Part shown: piece after piece, positions 42,001 to 54,576 of the stretch
Layout: each line of letters opens with the position of its first letter
How positions within the stretch are numbered: the first letter of the stretch is position 1
From: Glandiceps talaboti
Lineage: Eukaryota > Hemichordata > Enteropneusta > Spengelidae
Assembly: GCF_964340395.1 (NCBI RefSeq)
Contig: NC_135571.1
Coordinates: forward strand, 15,605,221 to 15,669,220
Direction of reading: 5' to 3'
DNA: 64,000 bases
Translations under genes and position numbers: made by a program
Notes under the pieces: model-generated
What the model saw: the letters and a program-made list of their open reading frames with translations, nothing else
The model's database searches: none
What the model was told of the DNA's origin: nothing

Positions 42001-43893
42001 GTCACTTTAAAGATATAAATACTTACCCCAATACTCATCCCTATGGTCACTTTAAAGATATAAATACTTACCCCAATACTCATCCCTATGGTCACTTTAA
42101 AGATATAAATACTCACCCCAATCATCATCCCTATGGTCACTTTAAAGATATAAATACTTACCCCAATGCTAATCCCTATGGTCACTTAAAAGATATAAAT
42201 ACTTACCCCAATACTCATCCCTATGGTCACTTTAAAGATATAAATACTTACCCCAATACTCATCCCTATGGTCACTTTAAAGATATAAATACTTACCCCA
42301 ATACTCATCCCTATGGTCACTTTAAAGATATAAATACTTACCCCAATACTCATCCCTATGGTCACTTTAAAGATATAAATACTTACCCCAATACTCATCC
42401 CTATGGTCACTTTAAAGATATAAATACTTAACCCAATACTCATCCCTATGGTCACTTTAAAGATATGAATACTCACCCCAATCCTCATCCCTATGGTCAC
42501 TTTAGAAATATAAATACTTACCCCAATCCTCATCCCTATGGTCACTTTAGAGATATAAATACTTACCTCAATCCTCATCCCTATGGTCACTTTAGAGATA
42601 TAAATACTCACCCCAATACTCATCCCTATGGTCACTTTAAAGATATAAATACTTACCCCAATGCTCATCCCTATGGTCACTTTAAAGATATAAATACTTA
42701 CCCCAATACTCATCCCTATGGTCACTTTAAAGATATAAATACTTAACCCAATGCTCATCCCTATGGTCACTTTAAAGATATAAATACTTACCCCAATACT
42801 CATCCCTATGGTCACTTTAGAGATATAAATACTTACCCCAATACTCATCCCTATGGTCACTTTAAAGATATGAATACTTACCCCAATACTCATCCCTATG
42901 GTCACTTTAAAGATATAAATACTTACCCCAATGCTCATCCCTATGGTCACTTTAAAGATATAAATACTTACCCCAATCCTCATCCCTATGGTCACTTTAG
43001 AGATATAAATACTTACCCAATCCTCATCCCTATGGTCACTTTAGAGATATAAATACTTACCCCAATACTCATCCCTATGGTCACTTTAAAGATATAAATA
43101 CTTACCCCAATCCTCATCCCTATGGTCACTTTAAAGATATAAATACTTACCCCAATACTCATCCCTATGGTCACTTTAGAGATATAAATACTTAACCCAA
43201 TACTCATCCCTATGGTCACTTTAAAGATATAAATACTTACCCCAATCCTCATCCCTATGGTCACTTTAAAGATATGAATACTTACCCAATCCTCATCCCT
43301 ATGGTCACTTTAGAGATATAAATACTTACCCCAATACTCATCCCTATGGTCACTTTAAAGATATGAATACTTACCCCAATACTCATCCCTATGGTCACTT
43401 TAAAGATATGAATACTTACCCCAATACTCATCCCTATGGTCACTTTAAAGATATAAATACTTACCCCAATGCTCATCCCTATGGTCACTTTAAAGATATA
43501 AATACTTACCCCAATACTCATCCCTATGGTCACTTTAAAGATATAAATACTTACCCCAATACTCATCCCTATGGTCACTTTAAAGATATAAATACTTACC
43601 CCAATACTCATCCCTATGGTCACTTTAAAGATATAGATACTTAACCCAATACTCATCCCTATGGTCACTTTAAAGATATAAATACTCACCCCAATACTCA
43701 TCCCTATGGTCACTTTAAAGATATAAATACTTACCCCAATACTCATCCCTATGGTCACTTTAAAGATATGAATACTTACCCCAATACTCATCCCTATGGT
43801 CACTTTAAAGATATAAATACTCACCCCAATCCTCATCCCTATGGTCACTTTAAAGATATAAATACTTACCCCAATGCTCATCCCTATGGTCAC
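36069..43893. repeat. Higher-order repeat of ~1844 bp in the 45-bp array
   Basis: The same ordered set of variant monomers begins at 36069, 37913, 38498, 40342 and 42186. Offsets are 1844, 585, 1844 and 1844 bp. The 1844-bp unit is 41 monomers minus one base, and the missing base is the shared acttacccaat deletion. The 585-bp step is 13 monomers, a partial unit copied in between. Confidence 0.92.
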
Positions 43894-46600
43894 TTAAAAG
43901 ATATAAATACTTACCCCAATACTCATCCCTATGGTCACTTTAAAGATATAAATACTTACCCCAATACTCATCCCTATGGTCACTTTAAAGATATAAATAC
44001 TTACCCCAATACTCATCCCTATGGTCACTTTAAAGATATAAATACTTACCCCAATACTCATCCCTATGGTCACTTTAAAGATATAAATACTTACCCCAAT
44101 CCTCATCCCTATGGTCACTTTAAAGATATGAATACTCACCCCAATACTCATCCCTATGGTCACTTTAAAGATATACTTACCCCAATACTCATCCCTATGG
44201 TCACTTTAACGATATAAATACTTACCCCAATCCTCATCCCTATGGTCACTTTAAAGATATGAATACTTACCCCAATACTCATCCCTATGGTCACTTTAAA
44301 GATATAAATACTTACCCCAATACTCATCCCTATGGTCACTTTAGAGATATAAATACTTAACCCAATACTCATCCCTATGGTCACTTTAAAGATATAAATA
44401 CTTACCCCAATACTCATCCCTATGGTCACTTTAAAGATATGAATACTCACCCCAATCCTCATCCCTATGGTCACTTTAAAGATATAAATACTTACCCCAA
44501 TACTCATCCCTATGGTCACTTTAAAGATATAAATACTTACCCCAATCCTCATCCCTATGGTCACTTTAATGATATAAATACTTAACCCAATGCTCATCCC
44601 TATGGTCACTTTAAAGATATAAATACTCACCCCAATACTCATCCCTATGGTCACTTTAAAGATATAAATACTTACCCCAATCCTCATCCCTATGGTCACT
44701 TTAAAGATATAAATACTTACCCCAATACTCATCCCTATGGTCACTTTAAAGATATAAATACTCACCCCAATACTCATCCCTATGGTCACTTTAAAGATAT
44801 AAATACTTACCCCAATACTCATCCCTATGGTCACTTTAGAGATATAAATACTTAACCCAATACTCATCCCTATGGTCACTTTAAAGATATAAATACTTAC
44901 CCCAATACTCATCCCTATGGTCACTTTAAAGATATGAATACTCACCCCAATCCTCATCCCTATGGTCACTTTAAAGATATAAATACTTACCCCAATACTC
45001 ATCCCTATGGTCACTTTAAAGATATAAATACTTACCCCAATCCTCATCCCTATGGTCACTTTAATGATATAAATACTTAACCCAATGCTCATCCCTATGG
45101 TCACTTTAAAGATATAAATACTTACCCCAATACTCATCCCTATGGTCACTTTAAAGATATAGATACTTAACCCAATACTCATCCCTATGGTCACTTTAAA
45201 GATATAAATACTCACCCCAATACTCATCCCTATGGTCACTTTAAAGATATAAATACTTACCCCAATACTCATCCCTATGGTCACTTTAAAGATATGAATA
45301 CTTACCCCAATACTCATCCCTATGGTCACTTTAAAGATATAAATACTCACCCCAATCCTCATCCCTATGGTCACTTTAAAGATATAAATACTTACCCCAA
45401 TGCTCATCCCTATGGTCACTTAAAAGATATAAATACTTACCCCAATACTCATCCCTATGGTCACTTTAAAGATATAAATACTTACCCCAATACTCATCCC
45501 TATGGTCACTTTAAAGATATAAATACTTACCCCAATACTCATCCCTATGGTCACTTTAAAGATATAAATACTTACCCCAATACTCATCCCTATGGTCACT
45601 TTAAAGATATAAATACTTACCCCAATCCTCATCCCTATGGTCACTTTAAAGATATGAATACTCACCCCAATACTCATCCCTATGGTCACTTTAAAGATAT
45701 ACTTACCCCAATACTCATCCCTATGGTCACTTTAACGATATAAATACTTACCCCAATCCTCATCCCTATGGTCACTTTAAAGATATGAATACTTACCCCA
45801 ATACTCATCCCTATGGTCACTTTAAAGATATAAATACTTACCCCAATACTCATCCCTATGGTCACTTTAGAGATATAAATACTTAACCCAATACTCATCC
45901 CTATGGTCACTTTAAAGATATAAATACTTACCCCAATACTCATCCCTATGGTCACTTTAAAGATATGAATACTCACCCCAATCCTCATCCCTATGGTCAC
46001 TTTAAAGATATAAATACTTACCCCAATACTCATCCCTATGGTCACTTTAAAGATATAAATACTTACCCCAATCCTCATCCCTATGGTCACTTTAATGATA
46101 TAAATACTTAACCCAATGCTCATCCCTATGGTCACTTTAAAGATATAAATACTCACCCCAATACTCATCCCTATGGTCACTTTAAAGATATAAATACTTA
46201 CCCCAATCCTCATCCCTATGGTCACTTTAAAGATATAAATACTTACCCCAATACTCATCCCTATGGTCACTTTAAAGATATAAATACTCACCCCAATACT
46301 CATCCCTATGGTCACTTTAAAGATATAAATACTTACCCCAATGCTCATCCCTATGGTCACTTTAAAGATATAAATACTTACCCCAATACTCATCCCTATG
46401 GTCACTTTAGAGATATAAATACTTACCCCAATCCTCATCCCTATGGTCACTTTAGAGATATAAATACTCACCCCAATACTCATCCCTATGGTCACTTTAA
46501 AGATATAAATACTTACCCCAATACTCATCCCTATGGTCACTTTAAAGATATGAATACTTACCCCAATCCTCATCCCTATGGTCACTTTAAAGATATAAAT
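43750..46600. repeat. Higher-order repeat of 1526 bp in the 45-bp array
   Basis: A distinctive 4-bp deletion (aaagatatacttacccc) and the neighbouring taacgatataaat variant recur 1526 bp apart, near 44170 and 45696. The rare tttaatgat variant is at 44561, 45056 and 46087, spaced 495 (11 monomers) and 1031 bp, and its outer pair is 1526 bp apart. At least two rounds of segmental copying are visible. Confidence 0.88.
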
Positions 46601-48036
46601 ACTTACCCCAATACTCATCCCTATGGTCACTTTAAAGATATGAATACTTACCCCAATACTCATCCCTATGGTCACTTTAAAGATATAAATACTTACCCCA
46701 ATACTCATCCCTATGGTCACTTTAAAGATATGAATACTTACCCCAATACTCATCCCTATGGTCACTTTAAAGATATGAATACTTACCCCAATCCTCATCC
46801 CTATGGTCACTTTAGAGATATAAATACTTAACCCAATACTCATCCCTATGGTCACTTTAAAGATATAAATACTTACCCCAATCCTCATCCCTATGGTCAC
46901 TTTAAAGATATAAATACTTACCCCAATCCTCATCCCTATGGTCACTTTAAAGATATAAATACTTACCCCAATACTCATCCCTATGGTCACTTTAAAGATA
47001 TAAATACTCACCCCAATCCTCATCCCTATGGTCACTTTAAAGATATAAATACTTACCCCAATACTCATCCCTATGGTCACTTTAAAGATATAAATACTTA
47101 CCCCAATACTCATCCCTATGGTCACTTTAAAGATATAAATACTTACCCCAATACTCATCCCTATGGTCACTTTAGAGATATAAATACTTACCCCAATACT
47201 CATCCCTATGATCACTTTAAAGATATGAATACTCACCCCAATACTCATCCCTATGGTCACTTTAAAGATATAAATACTCACCCCAATCCTCATCCCTATG
47301 GTCACTTTAAAGATATAAATACTCACCCCAATACTCATCCCTATGGTCACTTTAAAGATATAAATACTTACCCCAATCCTCATCCCTATGGTCACTTTAA
47401 AGATATAAATACTTACCCCAATACTCATCCCTATGGTCACTTTAAAGATATAAATACTTACCCCAATACTCATCTCTATGGTCACTTTAAAGATATAAAT
47501 ACTTACCCCAATACTCATCCCTATGGTCACTTTAAAGATATGAATACTTACCCCAATCCTCATCCCTATGGTCACTTTAAAGATATAAATACTTACCCCA
47601 ATACTCATCCCTATGGTCACTTTAAAGATATAAATACTTACCCCAATACTCATCTCTATGATCACTTTAAAGATATGAATACTCACCCCAATACTCATCC
47701 CTATGGTCACTTTAAAGATATAAATACTCACCCCAATACTCATCCCTATGGTCACTTTAAAGATATAAATACTTACCCCAATACTCATCCCTATGGTCAC
47801 TTTAAAGATATAAATACTTACCCCAATACTCATCCCTATGGTCACTTTAAAGATATAAATACTCACCCCAATACTCATCCCTATGGTCACTTTAAAGATA
47901 TAAATACTCACCCCAATCCTCATCCCTATGGTCACTTTAAAGATATAAATACTTACCCCAATACTCATCCCTATGGTCAGTTTAATGATATGAATACTCA
48001 CCCCAATACTCATCCCTATGGTCACTTTAAAGATAT

Positions 48037-48052
48037 GAATACTCACCCCAAT
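48037..48052 (-). promoter_or_regulatory. 5' splice site of exon 3, shared with the last 45-bp monomer
   Basis: The sense strand reads GATTGGG|GTGAGTATTCATA. The neighbouring monomers read AGTATTGGG followed by GTGAGTATT or GTAAGTATT. The real donor is thus the edge member of a row of several hundred equivalent sites. Positions +1 to +6, GTRAGT, match the metazoan U1 consensus. Confidence 0.85.
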
Positions 48053-48131
48053 CATTCATTTCTGGTTTAAGACTCTTGTAATGAGCCAATGTTTCTAGGA
48101 CATCTCTCTTGACACAATCTTTGTTCTTGTA
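48047..48131 (-). CDS. TSG101-like: Exon 3: N-terminal helix of the UEV domain
   Basis: This 85-nt exon lies between two satellites. The acceptor is ATTGTATACAG|TACAAG and the donor is GATTGGG|GTGAGTATT. It encodes YKNKDCVKRDVLETLAHYKS then LKPEMNDW, plus one base of a Glu codon. Human TSG101 has YKYRDLTVRE and then LYKDLKP at this place, so the match is strong, including the YK.xD start, the acidic/basic helix and the YKxLKP motif. The phases are 0 on entry and 1 on exit, matching exons 2 and 4. Reading on into the intron gives GEYSYL and then TAA, so retention would truncate the protein at once. Confidence 0.94.
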
Positions 48132-48411
48132 CTGTATACAATGATAAAACCCAACGTTATCTCATTTCTCACTTGTTTGTTAAGTTTATGTTTCAATCAA
48201 AGTAATTCATTATACTCATTTGCTTTGACTCAAATCATTACAACAAATCATGGACATAGCTATCAGTCTCTCTGCACAGACATTTGAAGACAGAGAGAGA
48301 GACAGGACTCTTTTGAAAAATATCAATGGAAGGCAATAGTTTACTTGACTGATGAGGGTTGGAATCTACCTGTTATGTTAACACCTTGACACTGATAAGG
48401 ACAACGTAATG
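48132..48411. other. Single-copy end of intron 2
   Basis: The segment next to the exon 3 acceptor contains a short GA-rich tract (agacagagagagagacagg, near 48289-48307) and the isolated 37-bp monomer. No other gene or RNA is seen. Confidence 0.7.
48191..48240. repeat. Single diverged monomer of the 37-bp repeat seen at 1-445
   Basis: The stretch caatcaaagtaattcattat followed by actcatttgctttgactcaa aligns with the array at the start of the window (caaatcaattcattatactt, then attgcactgattcaaatc). The order is the same, with scattered substitutions and a one-base indel. It stands alone, so it marks a dispersed family and not an array. Confidence 0.75.
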
Positions 48412-51400
48412 ATAGAACAGGTATGCATACTATTACGGTACAGGTATGCATACTATTACGGTACAGGTATGTATACTATTACAGTACAGGTATGCATACT
48501 ATTACGGTACAGGTATGCATACTATTACAGTACAGGTATGTATACTATTACGGTACAGGTATGTATACTATTACGGTACAGGTATGCATACTATTACGGT
48601 ACAGGTATGTATACTATTACGGTACAGGTATGCATATTATTACAGTACAGGTATGTATACTATTACGGTACAGGTATGTATACTATTATGGTACAGTTAT
48701 GTATACTATTACGGTACAGGTATGTATACTATTACGGTACAGGTATGTATACTATTACGGTACAGGTATGCATACTATTATGGTACAGGTATGCATACTA
48801 TTACGGTACAGGTATGTATACTATTACGGTACAGGTATCCATACTATTACGGTACAGGTATGTATACTATTATGGTACAGGTATCCATACTATTATGGTA
48901 CAGGTATGTATACTATTACGGTACAGGTATGCATACTATTACGGTACAGGTATGCATACTATTATGGTACAGTTATGTATACTATTACGGTACAGGTATG
49001 TATACTATTATGGTACAGGTATGTATACTATTATGGTACAGGTATGTATACTATTATGGTACAGGTATGTATACTATTATGGTACAGGTATGCATACTAT
49101 AATGGTACAGGTATTCATACTAATATGGTACAGGTATCCATACTATTATGGTACAGGTATGCATACTATTACGGTACAGGTATGCATACTATTACGGTAC
49201 AGGTATGCATACTATTACGGTACAGGTATGCATACTATTACGGTACAGGTATGCATACTATTACGGTACAGGTATGTATACTATTACGGTACAGGTATGT
49301 ATACTATTACGGTACAGGTATGTATACTATTATGGTACAGGTATCCATACTATTATGGTACAGGTATGCATACTATTATGGTACAGGTATGCATACTATT
49401 ATGGTACAGGTATGCATACTATTACGGTACAGGTATGTATACTATTATGGTACAGGTATGCATACTATTACGGTACAGGTATCCATACTATTATGGTACA
49501 GGTATGTATACTATTACGGTACAGGTATGTATACTATTATGGTACAGGTATCCATACTATTATGGTACAGGTATGTATACTATTACGGTACAGGTATGTA
49601 TACTATTATGGTACAGGTATGCATACTATTATGGTACAGGTATGTATACTATTACGGTACAGGTATGTATACTATTATGGTACAGGTATGCATACTATTA
49701 TGGTACAGGTATGTATACTATTACGGTACAGGTATCCATACTATTATGGTACAGGTATGTATACTATTACGGTACAGGTATGTATACTATTATGGTACAG
49801 GTATGCATACTATTATGGTACAGGTATGTATACTATTACGGTACAGGTATCCATACTATTATGGTACAGGTATCCATACTATTACGGTACAGGTATGTAT
49901 ACTATTATGGTACAGGTATGTGTACTATTATGGTACAGGTATCCATACTATTATGGTACAGGTATGTATACTATTATGGTACAGGTATGTATACTATTAT
50001 GGTACAGGTATGTATACTATTATGGTACAGGTATGTATACTATTATGGTACAGGTATGTATACTATTATGGTACAGGTATGTATACTATTATGGTACAGG
50101 TATGTATACTATTATGGTACAGGTATCCATACTATTATGGTACAGGTATGTATACTATTATGGTACAGGTATGTATACTATTACAGTACAGGTATGCATA
50201 CTATTACAGTACAGGTATGTATACTATTACGGTACAGGTATGTATACTATTACGGTACAGGTATGCATACTATTACGGTACAGGTATGTATACTATTACG
50301 GTACAGGTATGTATACTATTATGGTACAGTTATGCATACTATTACAGTACAGGTATCCATACTATTATGGTACAGGTATGTATACTATTACAGTACAGGT
50401 ATCCATACTATTATGGTACAGGTATGTATACTATTACGGTACAGGTATCCATACTATTATGGTACAGGTATCCATACTATTACGGTACAGGTATGTATAC
50501 TATTATGGTACAGGTATACATACTATTACGGTACAGGTATGCATACTAATATGGTACAGGTATCCATACTATTACGGTACAGGTATGCATACTAATATGG
50601 TACAGGTATGCATACTATTACGGTACAGGTATGCATACTAATATGGTACAGGTATGCATACTATTACGGTACAGGTATGCATACTATTACGGTACAGGTA
50701 TGTATACTATTACGGTACAGGTATGTATACTATTATAGTACAGGTATGCATACTAATATGGTACAGGTATGCATACTATTACGGTACAGGTATCCATACT
50801 ATTATAGTACAGGTATGCATACTATTACGGTACAGGTATCCATACTATTACGGTACAGGTATGTATACTATTATGGTACAGGTATCCATACTATTACAGT
50901 ACAGGTATGTATACTATTACAGTACAGGTATGCATACTATTACGGTACAGGTATGCATACTATTACGGTACAGGTATCCATACTATTACGGTACAGGTAT
51001 GTATACTATTATGGTACAGGTATCCATACTATTACAGTACAGGTATGTATACTATTACGGTACAGGTATGCATACTATTACAGTACAGGTATGCATACTA
51101 TTACGGTACAGGTATCCATACTATTACGGTACAGGTATGTATACTATTACGGTACAGGTATGTATACTATTATGGTACAGGTATGTATACTATTATGGTA
51201 CAGGTATCCATACTATTACGGTACAGGTATGCATACTATTATGGTACAGGTATCCATACTATTATAGTACAGGTATGTATACTATTACGGTACAGGTATG
51301 TATACTATTATAGTACAGGTATGTATACTATTACGGTACAGGTATCCATACTATTATGGTACAGGTATCCATACTATTATAGTACAGGTATGTATACTAT

Positions 51401-54400
51401 TATAGTACAGGTATGTATACTATTATGGTACAGGTATCCATACTATTACGGTACAGGTATGTATACTATTACAGTACAGGTATGTATACTATTACGGTAC
51501 AGGTATGCATACTATTATGGTACAGGTATGCATACTATTACGGTACAGGTATGTATACTATTACGGTACAGGTATGCATACTATTACGGTACAGGTATGC
51601 ATACTATTACGGTACAGGTATGTATACTATTACGGTACAGGTATGTATACTATTAAGGTACAGGTATGCATACTATTACGGTACAGGTATGTATACTATT
51701 ACAGTACAGGTATGTATACTATTATGGTACAGGTATGTATACTATTACGGTACAGGTATGTATACTATTACGGTACAGGTATGTATACTATTATGGTACA
51801 GGTATGTATACTATTATGGTACAGGTATGTATACTATTACGGTACAGGTATGTATACTATTACGGTACAGGTATGTATACTATTATGGTACAGGTATGTA
51901 TACTATTACGGTACAGGTATGTATACTATTATGGTACAGGTATGTATACTATTATGGTACAGGTATGTATACTAATATGGTACAGGTATGTATACTATTA
52001 CGGTACAGGTATGTATACTAATATGGTACAGGTATGCATACTATTACGGTACAGGTATGTATACTATTATAGTACAGGTATCCATACTATTACGGTACAG
52101 GTATGTATACTATTATGGTACAGGTATGTATACTATTATGGTACAGGTATGTATACTATTATGGTACAGGTATGTATACTATTATGGTACAGGTATGTAT
52201 ACTAATATGGTACAGGTATGTATACTAATATGGTACAGGTATGCATACTATTATGGTACAGGTATGCATACTATTATGGTACAGGTATGCATACTATTAC
52301 GGTACAGGTATGCATACTATTATGGTACAGTTATGCATACTAATATGGTACAGGTATGCATACTATTATGGTACAGGTATGCATACTATTACGGTACAGT
52401 TATGCATACTAATATGGTACAGGTATCCATACTATAATGGTACAGGTATTCATACTAATATGGTACAGGTATGTATACTATTACGGTACAGGTATGTATA
52501 CTATTATGGTACAGGTATCCATACTATTATGGTACAGGTATGTATACTATTACGGTACAGGTATGTATACTATTATGGTACAGGTATGTATACTATTACG
52601 GTACAGGTATGTATACTATTACGGTACAGGTATGTATACTATTATGGTACAGGTATGCATACTATTATGGTACAGGTATGTATACTATTACGGTACAGGT
52701 ATGTATACTATTACGGTACAGGTATGTATACTATTACAGTACAGGTATGCATCCTATTACGGTACAGGTATGCATATTATTACAGTACAGGTATGTATAC
52801 TATTACGGTACAGGTATGTATACTATTATGGTACAGGTATGCATACTATTATGGTACAGGTATGTATACTATTATGGTACAGGTATGTATACTATTACGG
52901 TACAGGTATGTATACTATTACGGTACAGGTATGTATACTATTACGGTACAGGTATGCATACTATTACGGTACAGGTATGCATATTATTACAGTACAGGTA
53001 TGTATACTATTACAGTACAGGTATGCATACTATTATAGTACAGGTATGCATGCTATTATGGTACAGGTATGCATACTATTACAGTACAGGTATGCATATT
53101 ATTACAGTACAGGTATGCATACTATTACAGTACAGGTATGCATATTACAGTACAGGTATGCATACTATTACAGTACAGGTATGCATACTATTACAGTACA
53201 GGCATGCATACTATTATGGTACAGGCATGCATACTATTATGGTACAGGCATGCATACTATTACAGTACAGGTATGCATACTATTACAGTACAGGTATGCA
53301 TACTATTACGGTACAGGTATGGATATTATTACAGTACAGGTATCCATACTATTACAGTACAGGTATGCATATTACAGTACAGGTATGCATACTATTACAG
53401 TACAGGTAAGCATACTATTACAGTACAGGTATGCATACTATTACAGTACAGGTATGCATACTATTACGGTACAGGTATGCATATTATTACACTACATGTA
53501 TGCATACTATTACAGTACAGGTATGCATACTATTACAGTACAGGTATGCATACTATTACAGTACAGGCATGCATACTATTATGGTACAGGTATCCATATT
53601 ATTACAGTACAGGTATCCATACTATTACAGTACAGGTATGCATACTATTACGGTACAGGTATGCAATGCATATTATTAGAGTACAGGTATGTATACTATT
53701 ACAGTACAGGTATTCATATTACAGTACAGGTATGCATACCATAACAGTACAGGTATGCATACTATTATGGTACTGGTATGTATATTATTATGGTACAGGT
53801 ATTCATACTATTATGGTACAGGTATTCATACTAGTATGGCACAGGCATGCATACCATAACAGTACAGGTATGCATACTATTATGGTACTGGTATGTATAT
53901 AATTAGGGTACAGGTATTCTCACTACATTTTATTATGGTACGGGTATGCATATTATTACACTACATGTATGCATACTATTACAGTACAGGTATGCATACT
54001 ATTACAGTACAGGTATGCATACTATTACAGTACAGGCATGCATACTATTATGGTACAGGTATCCAGATTATTACAGTACAGGTATGCATACTATTACAGT
54101 ACAGGTATGCATACTATTACGGTACAGGTATGCATATTATTAGAGTACAGGTATGTATACTATTACAGTACAGGTATTCATATTACAGTACAGGTATGCA
54201 TACCATAACAGTACAGGTATGCATACTATTATGGTACTGGTATGTATATTATTATGGTACAGGTATTCATACTATTATGGTACAGGTATTCATACTAGTA
54301 TGGCACAGGCATGCATACCATAACAGTACAGGTATGCATACTATTATGGTACTGGTATGTATATAATTAGGGTACAGGTATTCTCACTACATTTTATTAT

Positions 54401-54576
54401 GGTACGGGTATTCATACTATTATGGTACAGGTATGCATACTATTATGGCACAGGCATGCATACCATTACAGTACAGGTATGCATACCATTACAGTACAGG
54501 TATGCATACCATTACAGTACAGGTATGCATACCATTACAGTACAGGCATGCATACCATTACAGTACAGGTATGCAT
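48412..54576. repeat. 23-bp minisatellite array in intron 2
   Basis: The plus-strand monomer is tatgcatactattacggtac followed by agg, repeated roughly 265 times. Variants are concentrated at two places: tgcatac, tgtatac or tccatac, and acggtac, atggtac, acagtac or atagtac. The unit includes the palindrome gtatgcatac. All three plus-strand frames are open for long stretches because the monomer lacks stop triplets in any phase; three monomers give a 23-residue repeat rich in Tyr, Ile, Val and Thr. Nothing supports translation, and the gene that contains it is on the other strand. Monomers become more diverged and shorter between 53100 and 54570. Confidence 0.97.
53467..54404. repeat. 464-bp segmental duplication inside the 23-bp array
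   Basis: An odd segment with attctcactacattttatta, tatataattagggtac and tagtatggcacaggcatgc occurs twice at an offset of 464 bp. The cagg before ttctcac is at 53911 and again at 54375. The segment contains broken monomers, so the match cannot come from ordinary periodicity. Confidence 0.85.

Larger units (their letters stand above)
33346..48046. repeat. 45-bp satellite array abutting exon 3, intron 3
   Basis: The plus-strand monomer is ccccaatcctcatccctatg, gtcactttaaagatataaat, actta; roughly 325 copies. Frequent variants are cct/act/gct/ctt, aaa/aga, ataaat/atgaat and actta/actca. Because 45 is a multiple of three, both strands carry long artefactual frames: a PNPHPYGHFKDINTY-like repeat on plus and MSIGVSIYIFKVTIG on minus. 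On the sense strand each monomer contains TTGGG|GTAAGTAT or the GTGAGT form. A minority read acttaaccc, which weakens the site, and one at about 34200 reads acttccccc, which destroys it. Single-base deletions (acttacccaat) interrupt the frame at fixed places in the higher-order repeat. Confidence 0.98.

Noticed and set aside
33267-48070. Very long open frames on both strands (hundreds of codons) with 15-residue repeats
   Set aside because: The monomer is 45 bp, a multiple of three, without stop triplets in these frames. Both strands are open at once, variants are mostly amino-acid changing, and stop codons and one-base deletions recur. This is a non-coding satellite inside an intron.
48412-54576. 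5' splice-site-like ACAG|GTATGC in each 23-bp monomer
   Set aside because: The word is on the plus strand, antisense to the gene, and no plus-strand gene is seen, so I give it no splicing role.
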